The position numbers and the translations under genes were made by a program. A DNA stretch of 64,000 nucleotides from assembly GCF_025822605.1 (NCBI RefSeq), contig NZ_JACKTY010000018.1, forward strand, positions 141-64,140. Reading direction: 5' to 3'. Shown one piece after another: positions 61,721-64,000 of this stretch (the first letter of the stretch is position 1; each line of letters starts with the position of its first letter). A model generated the notes under the pieces. The model was not told the DNA's origin. It worked only from the letters and a program-made list of their open reading frames with translations, and made no database searches. Source of the DNA: Mycolicibacterium komossense. GTDB lineage: Bacteria; Actinomycetota; Actinomycetes; Mycobacteriales; Mycobacteriaceae.

Positions 61721-62836
61721 TCAGAGTTCGATCAGGTCGGCGGTCTGTTCGGCGATCGCCGGCCCCAACGTCATGCCGCGACCACCGGGACCAGTGATGC
61801 ACCAGACCCCGTCGGCGGCCGACGTGCGGCTGACCAGTTGATCCGGATCGACGCACTGGCTGTACACCCCGGCCCATCGGCGCCGTACCGGCGGTAGTGG
61901 GCTGCCGAGAAATTCTTCGACGAGGTCGACGAGGTACGCGTACGGCGCGTCGTCGACATCGAACGCGAAAGGTTCCTCGTATTCGTGGGTGTCCCCGATG
62001 GTCAGACCGCCGTGCAACCGCTGCACGCACAGCAGTTGCATCCGGTGTCCGCCGGCCACCGGATGCTGCGGTTCGTTGTCGCGCAACGCATCCAGCGTCG
62101 CACCCGCGAATCCGGGGTAGTAGCGGAAACTGTCGCCGTCGGCGATCGCGGTGGTCAGGTGTTCGCCGAGCGGGTCGGTCTGCATCATCTGCAGCCGCAC
62201 CCTTCGCACCGGCAACTCTCCGGCGACCTCGCGAGTCAGGCCGCCGTGCGCCGCACCGGGGCACAGCAGCACAAGGTCGCTCTCGTGGCGATTACCGCGG
62301 TCGTCGCGCACGGTCCGGCCGTCGAGTGAGCGCGCCTCTGTGCCGGGCAGGAAGGTGTAGCGACCGGTGGCACTGAGGTATTCACGGATGGCGGGCAGCG
62401 CCTGGCGAGATTCGACAGCGGCATCGCGCGAACAGTGCAGTCCGGCAAGAAATTTTCCGCGCAGGGCGGGATTGAGCGAGCGGATCTGATCAGGGTCGAG
62501 GAGGGCGAACCCGCGGGCCGCGGCATCCGGTCGAGCCGTGACCTCTTCGGCCACGGCGATCTCGCGTGGGGTCCGCAACAAGGTGAGCGATCCGGCGGGC
62601 CGGAAGCCGATGCCGGGGATACGGGCGCCGAGCTGTTCCCACAATTCGCGCGAGCGTAGCGCGGTCTCGAGTTCGAAGGTGGCCCGACCGGACACCCAGA
62701 CCAGGCCGAAGTTACGGACCGTCGCGCCGCGTGCCTCGACCTCTCGCTCGAAGTGGGTGACACGGTGACCACGGCGGACCGCTTCCAGCGCGTGCGCAGT
62801 CCCGAGGATTCCACCTCCGATGATGTTCACACGCAT
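61721..62836 (-). CDS. FAD-dependent oxidoreductase of the phosphonate-locus type (DAO family)
   Basis: This 371-residue flavoprotein of the D-amino-acid-oxidase fold starts with NIIGGGILGTAHALEAVRRGHRVTHFE and has ATVRNFGLVWVSG, SRDAAVESRQALP and the closing FAD motif GPGGRGMTLGPAIAEQTADL. The family (TIGR03364 as I recall) is tied to phosphonatase-like genes; it would oxidise the amino group of AEP or an N-alkyl AEP to give the aldehyde. ATG 62836 has GAAAGG upstream. It heads the minus-strand operon next to the GntR operator. Confidence 0.84.
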   Translation of the reverse strand: MRVNIIGGGILGTAHALEAVRRGHRVTHFEREVEARGATVRNFGLVWVSGRATFELETALRSRELWEQLGARIPGIGFRPAGSLTLLRTPREIAVAEEVTARPDAAARGFALLDPDQIRSLNPALRGKFLAGLHCSRDAAVESRQALPAIREYLSATGRYTFLPGTEARSLDGRTVRDDRGNRHESDLVLLCPGAAHGGLTREVAGELPVRRVRLQMMQTDPLGEHLTTAIADGDSFRYYPGFAGATLDALRDNEPQHPVAGGHRMQLLCVQRLHGGLTIGDTHEYEEPFAFDVDDAPYAYLVDLVEEFLGSPLPPVRRRWAGVYSQCVDPDQLVSRTSAADGVWCITGPGGRGMTLGPAIAEQTADLIEL

Positions 62837-62909
62837 GGGAATAGACCTTTCACAGTGATCACTACGGCGACCCCACCGTTCGATGTTGACCGCCCGAACA
62901 CCCGGTTAA

Positions 62910-62929
62910 CAATTGGTATAGACCAATTG
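62910..62929. promoter_or_regulatory. PhnF-type GntR operator between the divergent phosphonate operons
   Basis: CAATTGGTATAGACCAATTG has 8-bp perfect arms around ATAG and contains TGGTATAGACCA, the sequence I recall as the PhnF operator of M. smegmatis. It lies upstream of the -10 TACGCT (62933-62938) of the HD-domain gene and in the promoter region of the divergent FAD gene, so one repressor can control both. Confidence 0.82.
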
Positions 62930-62945
62930 GGGTACGCTGCAACAC

Positions 62946-63488
62946 ATGACTTCGGTTGTTGACCAAACGCTGACCGGGACCGCGGAAGTGTTGCGCTCCT
63001 TGCGGGGAATCTGGGACGAGGAAGCGGTCGACGAGCTGGATCACGCGCTCCAGAGCGCTGCCCGGGCGATCGAGGACGGGGCTGACGACGAACTGGTCCT
63101 CGCGGCCGCGCTGCACGATCTCGGGCACAGCCCGTTGTTCGACGATCACGCCTACACCCACCACGACATGGCTGCGCGCACGTGGCTGACGCCACGCTTC
63201 GGCGAGCGGGTGGGCTGGCTGGCGGGTGCGCACGTCGCCGCCAAGCGCTATCTGGCGGCTACGCAACCCGATTACTGCGACGGACTCTCGGGCACCTCGG
63301 TCGTCTCCCTCCAGGCACAGGGCGGCGCTGGGGTCGACGCCGACTTCGTCGACCATCCGTGGTGGGTCGACGCCGTGCGGCTGCGCCGCTACGACGACGG
63401 CGCCAAGGATCCGGCAGCGCAGGGTGCGACAATCGAGGACGTGCTCGCCATCGCGGAACGCGTTATACGACAACAGGAAAACAGGTGA
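62946..63488 (+). CDS. PhnZ-like HD-domain phosphonate oxygenase
   Basis: This 180-residue HD-domain protein is the type found in phosphonate-degradation operons (TIGR03276 as I recall). Its metal ligands line up with PhnZ: His33 (ELDHALQSA), His57-Asp58 (AALHDLGH), His72/73 (THHDMAARTW), His96 (LAGAHVAAKRYL) and Asp150/151 (RRYDDGAKDP). PhnZ is a di-iron oxygenase that cleaves 1-hydroxy-phosphonates to phosphate. ATG 62946 is 7 nt after TACGCT (leaderless). Its stop overlaps the GntR GTG. Confidence 0.84.
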   Translation: MTSVVDQTLTGTAEVLRSLRGIWDEEAVDELDHALQSAARAIEDGADDELVLAAALHDLGHSPLFDDHAYTHHDMAARTWLTPRFGERVGWLAGAHVAAKRYLAATQPDYCDGLSGTSVVSLQAQGGAGVDADFVDHPWWVDAVRLRRYDDGAKDPAAQGATIEDVLAIAERVIRQQENR

Positions 63489-64000
63489 ACGCGCCGAAAC
63501 CGGTACCCAAGCCCTATCTCATCCGGACCGCACTCGAGGAGATCCTGGCCGACCTCGTGGAGGGTGATCCCGTGCCTTCCGAGCGCGATCTGGCCGCGCA
63601 GTTCGCGGTGGCCCGCGAAACCGTCCGGCAGGCCGTACACGAGCTCCTCGTCGAAGGTCGGATCGAGCGCCGCGGTCGCGGCACGGTGGTATCGAAACCG
63701 AAACTGATACAGCCACTTTCACTGAAGTCGTATACCGAGGGCGCGCAGACGATGGGCCGCAAGCCCGGCCGCCTGCTGGTCGGCTGGGAGGATGTCGATC
63801 CGACCCCGGAACTGGCCGCCGCCCTCGAGATCGAATCCGGCCAGCAGGTGATGCGCCTGGAACGGCTACTGCTTGCCGACGATCAGCGCATCGGCCTGGA
63901 GAGCACCTACCTGCCGAAGCACCGATTCGGTCACTTCACCGAGACTTTCGACCCGGAAACATCGCTGTACGCCGCGGTCCGGGCGGCAGGGGTGGTGTTC
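63485..64000 (+). CDS. GntR/HutC-family regulator of phosphonate use (PhnF-like), 5' part
   Basis: The first 172 codons are present; the gene leaves the window at 64000. The winged HTH is KPYLIRTALEEILADLVEGDPVPSERDLAAQFAVARETVRQAVHELLVEGRIERRGRGTVV. The UTRA ligand domain follows: SLKSYTEGAQTMGRKPGRLLVGWEDVD and MRLERLLLADDQRIGLESTYLP. This is the PhnF/HutC subgroup. GTG 63485 overlaps the HD gene stop (GTGA). It is the likely ligand-responsive repressor that binds 62910-62929. Confidence 0.85.
   Translation, partial: MNAPKPVPKPYLIRTALEEILADLVEGDPVPSERDLAAQFAVARETVRQAVHELLVEGRIERRGRGTVVSKPKLIQPLSLKSYTEGAQTMGRKPGRLLVGWEDVDPTPELAAALEIESGQQVMRLERLLLADDQRIGLESTYLPKHRFGHFTETFDPETSLYAAVRAAGVVF

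Noticed and set aside
62854..62863. 10-bp palindrome AGTGATCACT upstream of the FAD oxidoreductase gene
   Set aside because: Short and without a second copy; the 20-bp PhnF-type site nearby is a far better regulatory candidate.

Overview
This is a high-GC actinobacterial chromosome segment, almost certainly from a rapidly growing Mycobacterium (Mycolicibacterium type). The evidence is the gene content and order. From memory of the M. tuberculosis map, the window runs in reverse through a block equivalent to Rv0265c-Rv0220: fecB2, pxpBC-like genes and aac(2'), the sdh1 succinate dehydrogenase operon, fadE5, fadA2, fabG4 and htdX, a TetR regulator, lpqI, aftD, php, Rv0228-Rv0223c homologues, echA1, a WS/DGAT and lipC. 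Species-specific insertions are spread through it. No tRNA, rRNA, CRISPR array, insertion sequence or prophage is visible. No gene-free stretch exceeds about 300 bases.

Left end (1-8.1 kb): the 3' end of a DUF222/HNH (13E12-type) gene abuts a truncated, antisense UbiD-like remnant. Then follow an SDR, the iron-siderophore binding lipoprotein FecB2, a queuosine-precursor (YhhQ/DUF165) transporter, PxpB and PxpC, an aminoglycoside 2'-N-acetyltransferase, and an FprA-type ferredoxin reductase behind a clear IdeR iron box. A leaderless membrane protein and a PEP-mutase-like protein follow on the minus strand.

Central metabolism (8.1-24.2 kb): the sdh1 operon sits behind a CRP-type palindrome. 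A flavin reductase, a dihydrodipicolinate-reductase-like protein, fadE5, a GNAT, fadA2, fabG4, htdX, a diguanylate cyclase, a TetR regulator and lpqI follow. A shared palindrome (TTACT-N3-G-N-GTAA) at fadE5, between fadA2 and fabG4, and degenerately upstream of the tetR gene suggests a small lipid regulon.

Cell envelope and lipid region (24.4-57.1 kb): this contains aftD (which lacks any canonical start codon), php, two acyl-CoA synthetase neighbourhoods, polytopic membrane proteins, a GT4 glycosyltransferase with a divergent methyltransferase, a KstR-box aldehyde dehydrogenase, a thiolase, and paired acyl-CoA dehydrogenases joined by tandem 11-codon mini-ORFs. It also contains arylamine N-acetyltransferase, echA1, a KstR-box acyltransferase/FadD/hydrolase cassette, a WS/DGAT, lipC and an amidohydrolase.

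Right end (57.1-64 kb): a 2-aminoethylphosphonate-type catabolic locus. A minus-strand operon encodes a FAD oxidoreductase, a PhnX-like HAD hydrolase and a PhnSTUV-type ABC importer. A divergent plus-strand pair encodes a PhnZ-like HD-domain protein and a GntR/HutC regulator cut by the window edge. A near-perfect PhnF-type operator lies between them. No PhnW transaminase is visible, so the amine may be removed by the flavoenzyme.
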